Shown here piece by piece: positions 46,338-56,900 of a DNA stretch of 64,000 bases. The stretch covers positions 19,331,501 to 19,395,500 of the forward strand of contig CM042023.1 in assembly GCA_023525975.1 (NCBI GenBank), given 5' to 3'. The translations under genes and the position numbers were made by a program. The notes beneath the pieces are model-generated. The model saw nothing but the letters and a program-made list of their open reading frames with translations. It made no database searches and was not told where the DNA came from. The stretch is from Smallanthus sonchifolius (lineage: Eukaryota > Streptophyta > Magnoliopsida > Asterales > Asteraceae). How positions within the stretch are numbered: position 1 is the first letter of the stretch; each line of letters begins with the position of its first letter.

Positions 46338-46932
46338 ACAAAAATATTTTGTATTTTGATGTGAATTTACAATTTTAATGACGTAAAGACTTAAAGTAAA
46401 TAAAATATGATAACTTCAAATACTAAATTAATTAAAAATGAGATTTTGAAAGAAAAAAATAAAAAAGTTGCAAATCTGGTCCAACCACCCGCTCCGTTGG
46501 GTAACTGACCGATTCAATCGAAAGCGGTTCATAAAGGCATAATCAAACAGATTCTCTGCCCAGTTCCCGGTCCAATCGCTCCGACCGACCGGTTCGTTTT
46601 TGAAAACACTGCTTTTCATAGAAAGCCCGATTCACATGAGGCAAGTAAAGTTTGGATTTTGGAATAAAACCTAGTCTCATGCATAAAATTGACTGATTTA
46701 TCATCACACCACCAAACACAGATCAAGCCTTCATTTCAATCTCAAACATTTAGATACAACTTTATGATATCCGAATATCAAGTTTTTTACCAACATATAT
46801 GACAGAAATACAAAACAACTTATTTTTCACCATAATAGACATTAAACAATTTCAAATTAAAAGAAAAAAAAAACCAAGCATCTTAAATCCACAATAAATA
46901 GCACACTTGCAGTAAAAGAAACCAACTTTCAG

Positions 46933-49900
46933 CTACTTCAACTTGAAGTACAAGATCAAGATGATGGCAACAATCAGTACAGTAACCATGAACCCGATTA
47001 TCCACTTGTTTCGACTCATCCTTCTTGAGATGTTTGTCATAATCTTTTTACTCTTGCCTATGTTCTCGTCAACTCCATGAAGCTAAAATATACAAAATAT
47101 AATTAATAATGGTCTTTTAGACTTACCCAGAATAATAACATAAATTATGATTTAATGGAGTGTAGAATCGTACGGTTCCATGGGCATGCAAGAGAGACTG
47201 GCGTTGTTGATGAAGATCTTGAAGAAGTGAAACCCCAAGTTCTTCCGTCTCCAGCATGGTCCTTCTACTGTCCCTAACTCTGTCACTTGACTTGTTTAAT
47301 CTTTCGGTTGAGATCAATAATCTTCCTCTTTGATCTGCTGACACCTGTCACGTTCACCATTTGTCGGTTATAGTACATACATATATAATAGATAATCAAT
47401 GTCTAATAACTATAAGAAGGTAGCTTAGTTATCATACTGCAGCGGCATCTGCCATTCCTGACTCCAATAACTCATCACGGGCAGCCTGGTTTAAATTTGT
47501 TGATGCAATTCGTTTAATTTCACTTTTCAAATTATTCAGATCAGATTTGTACTCTCTTAATTTGGCAAGCAGCACAGCCTTTACATTGGGTGGTAAGTTT
47601 CTTGCTTCAACGTCCATTTTCCGTATCTGGATTAATAAACCAAGATTGTTTGAATTAACCCGTAATATGTGAATGAGATGAACTATGTAACAACAATAAT
47701 GAGCAACCGTAATACCAGAGATTCAGCTTCATCGATTCCTGCTTTTACTTCAGAAATTTTCTGCTTCTTTTGCTCTGAAATTAATAATTAACATCAGTCT
47801 GATATTAATATTGGTTTAATTCTAGGTGTGTTACAGAATTTACTTCAGAAGCCTTGCTGGGATTTTAGTATCATATGAGCAATAGTTTCATGCCCAAACA
47901 GATTCCAATTTTCTTTTTCTAACATTATCAAAATAGTTTATTAAAATTAAGTGAACTGAAGCATATTAAGACACTATGAACCAACTAAACTAGAAAAATC
48001 TACAAACTGAAGCAAGAGATCTACCAATTGATCCCCTGCAAACAACTTAGAGCATGTCCAAATCAATATTATTAGCATTAGATGCAGTCTTATTAGCATT
48101 AGATGCAGTCTTGTATTATTATCATTTTTTATTAGTCATAAATAGAGTAGGCCTATTGTATTCCCATTGTATTCTATATTCCAGCAATTGTAACGAGGAA
48201 AGGCAATCAGAATTTGATTCATTCAACTCCCAAAACTTTCATGGTATCAGAGCCTCTTCTGATCACCATCTGACCTGTCGGAATCCTCCCCTGCCATCTG
48301 CTGCCTTCCCCCTCTGTTCATTAGCGGCCTGCTTCTGATCCCATCTCTTCTCCTGCCATGGATTCCAAACATATTCATCCATCCTTGACAGTAACCAACA
48401 TCAGGAACTTCATTCCAATAACCCTCGAAATGGAGAGCAGTCAATACACGTCTTGGGCAGAACTGTTCAAGATCCATTGCCGTGCCTTTCAAGTCCTTGC
48501 TCACATCACTCCCAAAGCCGCCGACCTTTCTTATTCTTCTGGTTCTCCCAGACCCAGCGATGATGAATTATGGGCTCGTTTAGATGCCATTGTCATCCAA
48601 TGGATCTACAGCACCATCTCTAATGATCTTCACACAATCCTCGAACATGATTCCTCCGCGGCTCAGGCATGGACGGCTCTTGCCAATAATTTTTAGGATA
48701 ATCAGAATCATCGTGCCGTATATCTGGAACACAAGTTTGTTACTACAAAACTTGAGACCTTTCCAAATTGCTCCGCCTAATGTCAAGCCTTGAAGATGCT
48801 ATCCGACCAACTCTCCAATGTTGGCGCCCCTGTTACCAATCAAAGGTTAGTTTTACAATTGATTGCAAGTCTAACTGAATCCTACGAAGGTATTGCAATG
48901 ATGATTCAGCAAACCAATCCCCAGCCGGAATTTTATGAGGCAATATCTAAATTGATCTTAGAAGAAACCCGAAAAATCAATCAGGCAGCCACCTCCGGCA
49001 CTGCACTAACTGTGCAAACAGCCCGCCCTACTGACTTCCATCGACAGCAGCACCCAAACCAGCCCCTGGACTACACTCCCTCTTCCCGTGGCCGTGGCAG
49101 AGGTCGGGGCTGGGGACGGGGCAGACACAACAGGGGTCATAGTGGGGGATATTTTAGCACTACTCGTCCCTCCTAGACTCCTCATCAGGCAGGTACTTGG
49201 GCCCTCAACATCAGCAGTGGACAGGTTACTCACAGCCTCCACCTCCCTTGGTTTGGACCCCCCAACAGCCCGGTTACCAGGCTTGGGCTTCCTCCCCACC
49301 ATGCCCTTATCCAACGGCCCAACAGAAACAGTCCTTTACATCCGACCAGCCTACTGCTCCAGGAATTCTTGGCCCACGACCAAATCAGGCTTATGCTGCC
49401 TCTGAATCCAGCTTTACTCCCACTGATTTGGAGCAGGCTTTACACACCATGTCTCTCACACCACCGGATCACAATTGATATATGGACACAGGTGCTACCT
49501 CTCACATGATCAACAACCAAGGTACGTTCTCCTCTTATGTCAATAAGGGTAATTTTCGGAACGTAATTGTAGGTAATGGCGCTCCAATTCCAATCCATGG
49601 AACCGGTAACCGGATACTACACCCCCCCCCCCCTTACATTTATATAATGTCCTTCATGTTAGGAACAAAGCGGCGCAGCAGAATCATCACACACATAAAC
49701 GATTATAAAACAGAAAATACACGAGATAGGAATTTTACGTGGTTCGGTCCCAGTAGGTGACCTACGTCCACGGGCTGCAACTAGGTTATTTTATTAAGCT
49801 CTATGCACAGAGATTACAATTACAACATAGGGTATTTATAGATTAAAACTAGGGTTCCTAACTTGTTCTCCAAGTTAGGCCCAAACCGTAGAGATAGGCC

Positions 49901-52900
49901 CATTATGGCCGGCTAACCCTAGTTAGGGTCGGCCGCCTCTAAACGAGACTCCACACCTAACAATCTCTCACTTGGAGGCTCGAGCAATCCTCAATCCACC
50001 ATCCAAGCAGACCCTATACCAGTAACTCCAGTAATCTTCAATAACAGAAATCCTCCAAGCCTCCAGTTCTAAGAACAAACTAACACCTCACTATTAGAAG
50101 TTTCCAAGCCTCCAGCTCCCAAGAACAAGCAAAGATTTCAAATAACAAAAGTATTCCAAGCCTTCAGTTCCTATAAACAAGCTAAGACTTCAATCCAATC
50201 CTTCTAGTTGCAGCAGCCAACTCCTCAATTACCAGAAGAGCCCGTTGAAGCTCCCCCGAGCTCCAACCCAGCAGTCATCACTGACCCATCCATGGCAAAA
50301 CCCGCCATTGACTCATCCTCAATCTCAACCGGCACCTACTCACTCGAACTACCGACTCAAGAGGAAACACCACTCTCCAAAACCTGCAAGTACCATGGAG
50401 AGATTTTCCCATTCAGAATTACGGTCTTCAAAACCTAACGGTGTTTTGAACTGTACCCAGAACACGTCCCATGCTCCCACTGTTCCCAAAACCCCTGATC
50501 TGGTTTAAACCTTCGAATGCACTCAGATAACATCTCCGTGGCTCCAGGATTCACACTTGCAAAATGAATCCACTTAGCTCTACCCGATGCAGCGAGCCAA
50601 GACTTTAATACTCGAAAGTTGGTTCCCTTCTTCCAGCGATACATAAACATGTATCTTCCCAAAGTCTTCAAACAATAGATTCACCAATGCTTCACAGAAG
50701 TGAGTAATGAAGCATACCAGAATCTTGTACCTAAGAGTCTCCACTGCCTTCACTAAGTCCCAATGCATCAACCCAGACACATTCTCAGAAGCAGAATTTA
50801 CTATCTTTGATATCGACTCTAAAGAATGTCCCACGCCTCCATGCAGCTCCACCAAGTCAACTATGCTCAGCTCCCACTGTCCCTGTTATCCCAACTCATG
50901 CCAAATGTCGTACCACTGATCACCACCGAACAAGAACCAACTTCACAGTTCTAGACCAGCTAACCTGCAAACAGTTATAACAGCAGCAGAGCTTTCATGA
51001 AAGCAAACGGTACCAAGGATTCCGTGATCGTACACCCGATCATCTAATCCTAACCGAAAAAATCTTGCAACCGAGCAAATATCACCTAACTTCTCTTTTT
51101 TCACTTATGTCGTCACCAGCACACCAGAACCGGAATACTTAAAACCCAAAGCATTCAAAACCTGCTGGTTCCATTTTCACCGGTTTTATCCCACAGTACC
51201 ACACCCAAGTTTTTTTGACAAAACCAACCAACCGAAATCCAAACCGTCAAACCTTCGATTACACCCATCCCGTCTTCAGCTATAACAATAGCAAATAGCA
51301 AACAGGAAACAAATTGAAACAGTGAAACAAACACAACACTTGCACGGGCTTGAACTTAACAGATGTTCTACCGAACATGTCAAATGACCGATTTGCTCCT
51401 GTAATAAACCTCGCAGACAAATCTAAACACGAATATTAAATTTCACATAACCCGGTTCCCAAACAGTTGACCCGGCACTTCAAAGAGATTAACCCGGTAC
51501 TATAAACAAAACCATTTATAACTGTGATATCATAACCCGAGACCTGACCCGACGCTTCACCTGCAAACCCGAGTGAAACCAGCAACTCCAAGAGATCCAC
51601 AACAGAAACTCTAATTGCAAAATCACTCCAAATCAGTCCCGAACAGCCTTGTTTTCTCTCGAAACAGCCCTGTTTTCTTTCCCCTTTTGCGCAACTTAGG
51701 GTTTGAAAAAACCCTAATTCCGACGGCCCAAAAAACAAGAAACCAGGCTGCGAATCAGCCCTGGAACAGCAGCAGAAAACGAAAAAATTTCTGGAAACAC
51801 TATTCACGCGCGGAAACACTGTTCACTCGCGGAAACACTGTTCACGGCGGCGGCGGTACTGTAGCAGCAGATCTGAATCAACCCTCGATCAGCCTCTACC
51901 CTTTTTCTCGATCGAAAACCGTGCAGACCGTGTGTAAATAACGAGCCAAAGCTCTGATACCACTTGTTAGGAACAACGTGGCGCAGCGGAATCAACACAC
52001 ACACATGCACAAACGATAATCACGCGGTACAGAAAAATAAACGACACAAGAATTTTACGTGGTTCGGTCCCAGTGGGGGACCTACGTCCACGGGCTGCAA
52101 CTAGGTTATTTCATTAAGCTCTAGGCGCACAGATTACAATTACAACATAGGGTATTTATAGATTAAAACTATAGTTCCTAACTTGTTCTCCAAGTTAGGC
52201 CCAAACCGTAGAGATAGGCCCATTATGGCCGGCCGCCTCTAAACGAGACTCCACACCTAACACTTCACGTTCCAAATATTATTAAAAACATGCTCTCTGT
52301 TCGTCGACTTACCACCGACAATAATATCTCTATTGAATTTGATCCTTTTGGTTTTATTGTGAAGGATTTACAGACCAGAACCCCTCTCCTAAGATGTAAC
52401 AGCACGGGAGACCTTTACCCGCTCAATTTCACATCTCTTCCTGCCGTTACAAGCCCACCTGTTTTTGCAGCTCTTACTCAAGATCTGTGGCATCATCGTT
52501 TAGGACACCCGGGATCTCCAATTTTGTCTCATTTAAATAAACATTTGTCTTTATCTTTTCACAATGTAAACAATTCGGCTGTTTGCCAATCTTGCATTTT
52601 GGGCAAGCATGTTAAATTACCTTTTGTTTCTTCTACTTCTATTACTTGTTCTCCATTTGATATTATTCACAGCGATCTTTGGACCTCCCCGTCCTAAGTT
52701 CGGAAGGTCATAAATATTACTTAGTGTTTTTAGATGATTACACTGATTTCCTATGGATATACCCCCTAGCTACAAAAACCCAAGTCTTTCCCACCTTTCT
52801 AAAATTTTATCAACTTATACATACTCAATTCAATACCAAAATAAAATCTTTATCTCCCGACATGTTATTTTTGACGAAATAGTTTTTCCTTTTCAAAAAA

Positions 52901-55900
52901 TGCACATCACTCCTACATATGATGGTTTCACCTCTGATCCTCACCCCTCCATTTGGTTTGCTCCACCCCCTCCCCTACCACACCTCCGTCCCCACCTAAT
53001 AAAGTAAAACCCTAGTTGCAAAGTGAACGTATGTCATTATTGGCTGAACCACTATAAACTCTCGTGTCTTTTATTTTTTGTCATTGATTTTGTCTGTATG
53101 TGTGTGTGATTCCGCTGCGATAACGACTCTTGATACCTAACAACCGGTATCAGAGCCTTGGCTCGTTGGTTACACATGGTTCTTCGCTACTGGTTTCAAT
53201 CGCAAAAAATGAGGACTGTTCGAGAGGGGCTGCTGGTTATGTCCGATTTTTTCTGCTGTACTGTTTTCTTTCTTTGCTGTTCGCTACGCCGCAAGGGCTG
53301 AATCCGATTGCTACTGTTTATTGTTCGAGGTTAGAGTTTGATTAAACTCTAGGGCCACCAAAAGCAAGGGGTTGTCGGATTTTTCCAGGGGGCTGCTGGT
53401 TATCGCGATTAGGATTGTAAATCCCCTAGGATTTTGGCGCAAGCGAGAGACAGAAAAAACAGGGGTTGCTCGATTTTTTTTTGTGATTTTGCGATTAGGG
53501 TTTGGTCTATTAAACCCTTGAAGTTGTTGTTGGTCACGGGTTTGCAGGTGAATCGGGTGTTTCAGTGTTTCAGTGTTTTAGGTTATCTTTTGGAGGTTGC
53601 TTGGCTTCGGGTAGTTGACTTTCAATTTTGGTTTTTTCTGATTCTCGTTTGCAATGGCTGAAGACGGGAGAGTTCGAATCGAGAAGTTTAACGGGACTGA
53701 TTTTGCATGGTGGAAGAAGCAAATAGAGGCGTTATTCGGAGAAAACGATTTGGAGATGACATTAGAAGACAAACCGGATGGTTTAAGTAAGGCCGACGAA
53801 GTGATTTGGAATTCAAAGGACAAGAAGGCGAGATGTAAGATCATGCTGGCTTTGACGAGGAGTGTAGCGTTTAACATCATGAAGGAAATCACGGCACGTG
53901 ATATGATGACGGCTCTGTCGAATATGAATGAAAAGCCGTCTGTCGGTAATAGGGTGTTCTTGTTGAAAGAGTTGTTCATGATGAGGATAAAGGAGGAAAG
54001 CTCAGTCACGGATCACATAAATAATATAAATTCGATTTTGTCTAGGATATCGACCGTTGGTATGAAGTTTGATGATGATACTCAAACGACGATCCTGTTA
54101 TCCTATTTGCCTGACAGTTGGTCAGGTTATGTGACAGAGATTACTAATTCTGGTGGACCTGGGAATTTGAAGTTTGACAGGATCCGAGATAGTATTATGG
54201 GTGAAGACATTCGCCGGAGGAACACTAGTGGAGGATCTTCTTCTGATATATTCAATGTGGGCAGGTGGAGGGATCATAACAGGGCCAGTGGGAATAGAGG
54301 GAGGAGTTCGTCTAGAACTCGGAAGACTGTGAAGTGTTGGAGCTGCAATGAGGTTGGACATGTGAAAAGTCGGTGTCCGGGAAGGAATAAGGGAGAGTCT
54401 GGGAGGAATGATGGCAAGAAGCAGGTAAACAAGGTTCAGGCAGATGAGGAATCTGATGATGATGCTTTTGTTTGCTGTGTAGAGTCTTCCATTGATTCTT
54501 GGGTTATGGATTTTGGATCTTCGTTTCACGCCATACACAGCGGGGAGACGATAGTGAATCAAAAGGTAGGCGACTTTGGGAAGGTACGTTTAGGTAACGG
54601 TGAGGTTCTTAAAGTAAAGAGCATGGGAGATATTGGTCTGAAAACTCCATTGGGGACTACATGGAACTTGGAGAAAGTCAGGGTGTTCCAGGTCTGAAGA
54701 CGAAGCTTATTTCTGTCGGCCAGTTGGATGAACAGGGAATGGAAGTAAAGTTCGGTGGTGGTAAATGGAAAGTGACAAATGGAAATCTGGTTATTGCTCG
54801 GGGAAACAAGAAGGGGTCACTGTATATGATTGAAGTATCTGCTGAGGGAGTAACCGTCCCGGTTAAGCATAACAGAGTCGGGTGCGTTGAGTCAAAGGAG
54901 CAAAAGAGGGTTCATTTTGCAAGGGTGAAGCCTGGTGTTAAGGTGACTCAAGCTTAGCGGGATCGAAGGTCTAAACTAGTTCGGGGGTTTGGTGACAGTG
55001 GGAGCACGGAGCGTGTTCCGGGCATAGTTACAAAACAACGTTGGGTTTTGAAAACCGGTAGTCCGATTGATAAAATCTCTCCAGGGAAACACTTGCTAAA
55101 TGTGGAGAGTGCTAAGGGCTCTCGGTGTATCTCTGGAACTGGTGGAATGTGTAAACCAGTTGAAACAGAGGATGGGTCAGAAATGACTGTTGGGTTGGAG
55201 CTCGGGGAAGCTTCAACTGCCCCTTCATGTACATGATGAGAGGGGGGCTGCAACTAGGGTGGATTTGATGAAGTATGAGCTTGTTTATAGGGAGTGAAGG
55301 CTCGGGAGACTTTGGATATGGAGGATACTGGAATTACTGGATCGGAGATTACTTGGATGGTGTTTGTGGACTGCGCAAAACCTTCAAGTGGAAGATTGTT
55401 GGGTGTGAAGACTTTGGGCCGGACTGGGCCTGGGCTTATATGGGCTACCGACAATAGTGGGACTGGGTTATTGGGCTGCCGACAACAGGGCTTTGGGCCT
55501 GTTTGCGGCCGGAGCTAATTGGGTCAGCAGAAGTTGGCGGCAACTTCTATTAGGGTTGACTGACTTTTTCTTGTTGTTCAAGAGTTACCATATTAGTTAC
55601 CCTATTATGATCTTACAAATATATCCTTGATGTAATAGCATTCTTTGTAGCACCTAATAAAGTAAAACCCTAGTTGCAAAGTGGACGTAGGTCATTATTG
55701 GCTGAACCACTATAAACTCTCGTGTCTTTTATTTTCTGTCATTGATTGTGTGCGTATGTGTGTGTGATTCCGCTGCGATAACGACTCTTGATACCTAAGA
55801 GCATACTCCCTAGAACACTATTTTTTAATTATCCAAGTGTCTTCGGTTTCTATCTTTAGTTGCTTAAACATTATAAACCGAGCTTCATGAAGGATGCTCA

Positions 55901-56700
55901 AACTTCATATTATGTTTTTTTAGAACGGCTAACCCACACACTTCTATTCCTACTCCTAAATCTACACCTTTTTGTCCATCATGAGACTTGAACCCTCAAC
56001 CACTTAGGGAGAAACACCTTTTCAACACACCTTGGTACCGCTAGGCCAGAAGCCCTTTGGTAAACTTCATATTATGTATAAAATATTGCTTAGAACAATG
56101 GTGATGATCCCTAACTGTAACAGTGTAACACCACACATGGAGGTACCTGTCAAGAACCATAAGTAGACATACTAAACAACATTTGCATTGTAATTTGTAT
56201 CCCACAATTCCAAAGAATAAATAATGCATATAAATTAGTTATGTTTGATAAATGAAGCCAAAAACAAAGCTAACAGATCTTAGTGAAAGTGCATCAAAAC
56301 CATCCCAACATAAACTAAATCATAGATTCATAACTAACTGGAAGGGTAAAACACATCACATATGCATTACATCATTACCTTTAGGCCCAATAAGTATAAG
56401 GATACGAGTGATTTAAATCAATAAGAAACTGAACAACTTCAATTAGGAAATCAAATGGCATAGGTAATACCTAACAGTAAACAAGTAATGCTAGGTTATT
56501 CACAATTCACAAAGGCTCTAATACGCTCCTAAATCCACGGCATCATCACATCAACAACAATGATAAACACACAGTTATGGCGACTCAAATTAGGGTTTTG
56601 GCTCACCTCCATCGAGTAAACTAGCCGATGTACACTTCTTCGACAAACTCGCCGAAAGCTCGCAGTATTGGCGTTCGTAACCTTCAAATGTTTCACTCAT
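46933..56700 (-). CDS. VTI1: VTI1-type Qb-SNARE (VTI12/VTI13-like)
   Basis: Five coding exons on the minus strand: 56607-56700, 47716-47774, 47438-47626, 47174-47344 and 46933-47082 (stop TAG), all with GT-AG junctions and continuous phase; 220 aa, close to the ~221 aa of Arabidopsis VTI1 proteins. VTI1 proteins act in fusion at the trans-Golgi network, prevacuolar compartment and vacuole. The N-terminus starts MSETFEGYERQYCELSASLS. A helical N-terminal domain runs to about 110 with LLAKLREYKSDLNNLK. The SNARE motif spans about 130-192 with ETEELGVSLLQDLHQQRQ. A C-terminal anchor lies at about 199-216, ending YFKLK. The exon 1/2 codon is split (G|AG, Glu32). Intron 1 is 8,832 bp and full of retroelements. 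Which paralogue it is cannot be decided. Confidence 0.95.
48055..48241 (+). repeat. 5' LTR of copia A, 187 bp
   Basis: TGTCCAAATC...AACTTTCA. The five bases GAGCA precede it and the same five bases follow copia B at 55800. Confidence 0.75.
48242..48253 (+). other. Primer-binding site of copia A
   Basis: TGGTATCAGAGC, complementary to initiator tRNA-Met, directly after the LTR. Confidence 0.9.
48358..49650 (+). pseudogene. Copia A gag and protease fragment
   Basis: A gag of the copia type lacking a zinc knuckle, starting at ATG 48358 (LEMESSQYTSWAELFKIHCR). It has stops near 48694 and 48778, a frame change near 49180, and a Pro/Gln-rich C-terminal part in the new frame. A TGA just before the protease then follows (YMDTGATSHM near 49480-49510, with the DTGA active site). 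It ends at the insertion of element C. Confidence 0.85.
49657..52262 (-). mobile_element. Copia element C, non-autonomous, nested in copia A
   Basis: LTRs at 49657-49962 and 51965-52262 with TGTTAGGAAC...CACCTAACA ends and a perfect duplication CTTCA (49652-49656, 52263-52267). The minus-strand PBS (AGTGGTATCAGAGC) precedes 51965. No gag, RT or integrase is seen. The minus-strand segment around 50300-50680 (KWIHFASVNPGATE and following) matches a 3' module of copia B. The two LTR copies are very similar, so insertion is recent compared with copia A decay. Confidence 0.9.
52263..52990 (+). pseudogene. Copia A integrase fragment
   Basis: Pre-integrase zinc motif (HHRLGH ... CQSC) and the start of the integrase core with two catalytic-type Asp regions (HSDLW, FLDDYT). 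A frameshift occurs near 52688 and the core is deleted from about 52855, joining to a downstream SRHVIFDE-like segment in another frame. The third catalytic residue is lost. Confidence 0.8.
53654..54697 (+). CDS. Copia B gag with damaged protease
   Basis: A 347-codon open frame starting at ATG 53654. Gag of the Tork/Tnt1 style (VRIEKFNGTDFAWWKKQIEA at the start), with a CCHC zinc knuckle CWSCNEVGHVKSRC at about residues 230-243. It then runs into the protease, where the usual DSGA-type active site reads DFGS (SWVMDFGSSFHA, about residue 285), so the protease is probably inactive. The frame ends at TGA 54695; a second frame (54661-54957) continues the pre-integrase region (LISVGQLDEQG). Confidence 0.8.
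   Translation: MAEDGRVRIEKFNGTDFAWWKKQIEALFGENDLEMTLEDKPDGLSKADEVIWNSKDKKARCKIMLALTRSVAFNIMKEITARDMMTALSNMNEKPSVGNRVFLLKELFMMRIKEESSVTDHINNINSILSRISTVGMKFDDDTQTTILLSYLPDSWSGYVTEITNSGGPGNLKFDRIRDSIMGEDIRRRNTSGGSSSDIFNVGRWRDHNRASGNRGRSSSRTRKTVKCWSCNEVGHVKSRCPGRNKGESGRNDGKKQVNKVQADEESDDDAFVCCVESSIDSWVMDFGSSFHAIHSGETIVNQKVGDFGKVRLGNGEVLKVKSMGDIGLKTPLGTTWNLEKVRVFQV
54958..55560 (+). pseudogene. 3' module of copia B, shared with copia C
   Basis: Degenerate translation after the pre-integrase region (RVHFARVKPG, then ISPGKHLLNVES and EMTVGLELGEAST) has recognisable counterparts on the minus strand of copia C at about 50240-50600. Not a standard retroviral domain. Confidence 0.55.
55916..56061 (-). 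mobile_element. tRNA-derived SINE in VTI1 intron 1
   Basis: The minus-strand head has an A-box TGGCCTAGCGG and a B-box GGTTCAAGTCTC about 50 bases apart. It ends in a short A-tail. It is flanked by a 16-bp direct repeat AAACTTCATATTATGT (55900-55915, 56062-56077). Confidence 0.9.
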
Positions 56701-56900
56701 ATCGTCTCCGATAACTCTTCAAACAAATCTACAAAGAAATCGCAAATTGAAAATCAAATCTGAATTCATCCGTAAACAGTTTATGCGATTAGATGCCCTA
56801 AGAGATTAACCTACCGACTGACGATCGGAAATACATAAAGAAGACGAACCTGAAAATGATCGGAAAATTTCAAGCGGTCGGCAAATTTGGGAATATCAAA
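56701..56900 (-). promoter_or_regulatory. VTI1 5' UTR with a probable small intron
   Basis: Minus strand: a CAGTCG|GTAGG donor at 56814 and a TTTCTTTGTAG acceptor at 56729 suggest an 86-bp leader intron just before the ATG at 56700. Inferred from splice signals only. Confidence 0.4.

Larger units (their letters stand above)
44657..46611. mobile_element. hAT-like element hosting a MULE
   Basis: Termini CAATGTTTTCAGAACCGGAC and, inverted, CAGTGTTTTCAAAAACG. An 8-bp duplication CTTTTTAT / CTTTTCAT (44649-44656, 46612-46619, one mismatch). Its own interior is short because most of the span is the nested MULE. Confidence 0.7.
48055..52990 (+). mobile_element. Copia element A in VTI1 intron 1, truncated
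   Basis: The 5' LTR (48055-48241) begins TG and ends CA, followed directly by a tRNA-Met PBS at 48242. Gag, protease and part of integrase follow. The element is interrupted by copia element C (49657-52262) and has no 3' LTR of its own. The integrase has an internal deletion near 52860, and RT and RNase H are missing. It lies antisense to VTI1. Confidence 0.85.
52993..55799 (+). mobile_element. Copia element B, non-autonomous (gag-protease only)
   Basis: Direct terminal segments at 52993-53142 and 55651-55799 are near-identical LTR parts (CACCTAATAAAG ... GATACCTAA). A PBS-like CCGGTATCAGAGC lies at about 53144. The 5' LTR looks truncated at its outer side and the last two bases of the 3' LTR are missing. 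The interior has one good gag frame, a damaged protease and a 3' module, with integrase, RT and RNase H absent. It abuts the deleted end of copia A. Confidence 0.8.

Noticed and set aside
53578..54562. 143- and 146-codon minus-strand ORFs
   Set aside because: Antisense shadows of the copia B gag frame.
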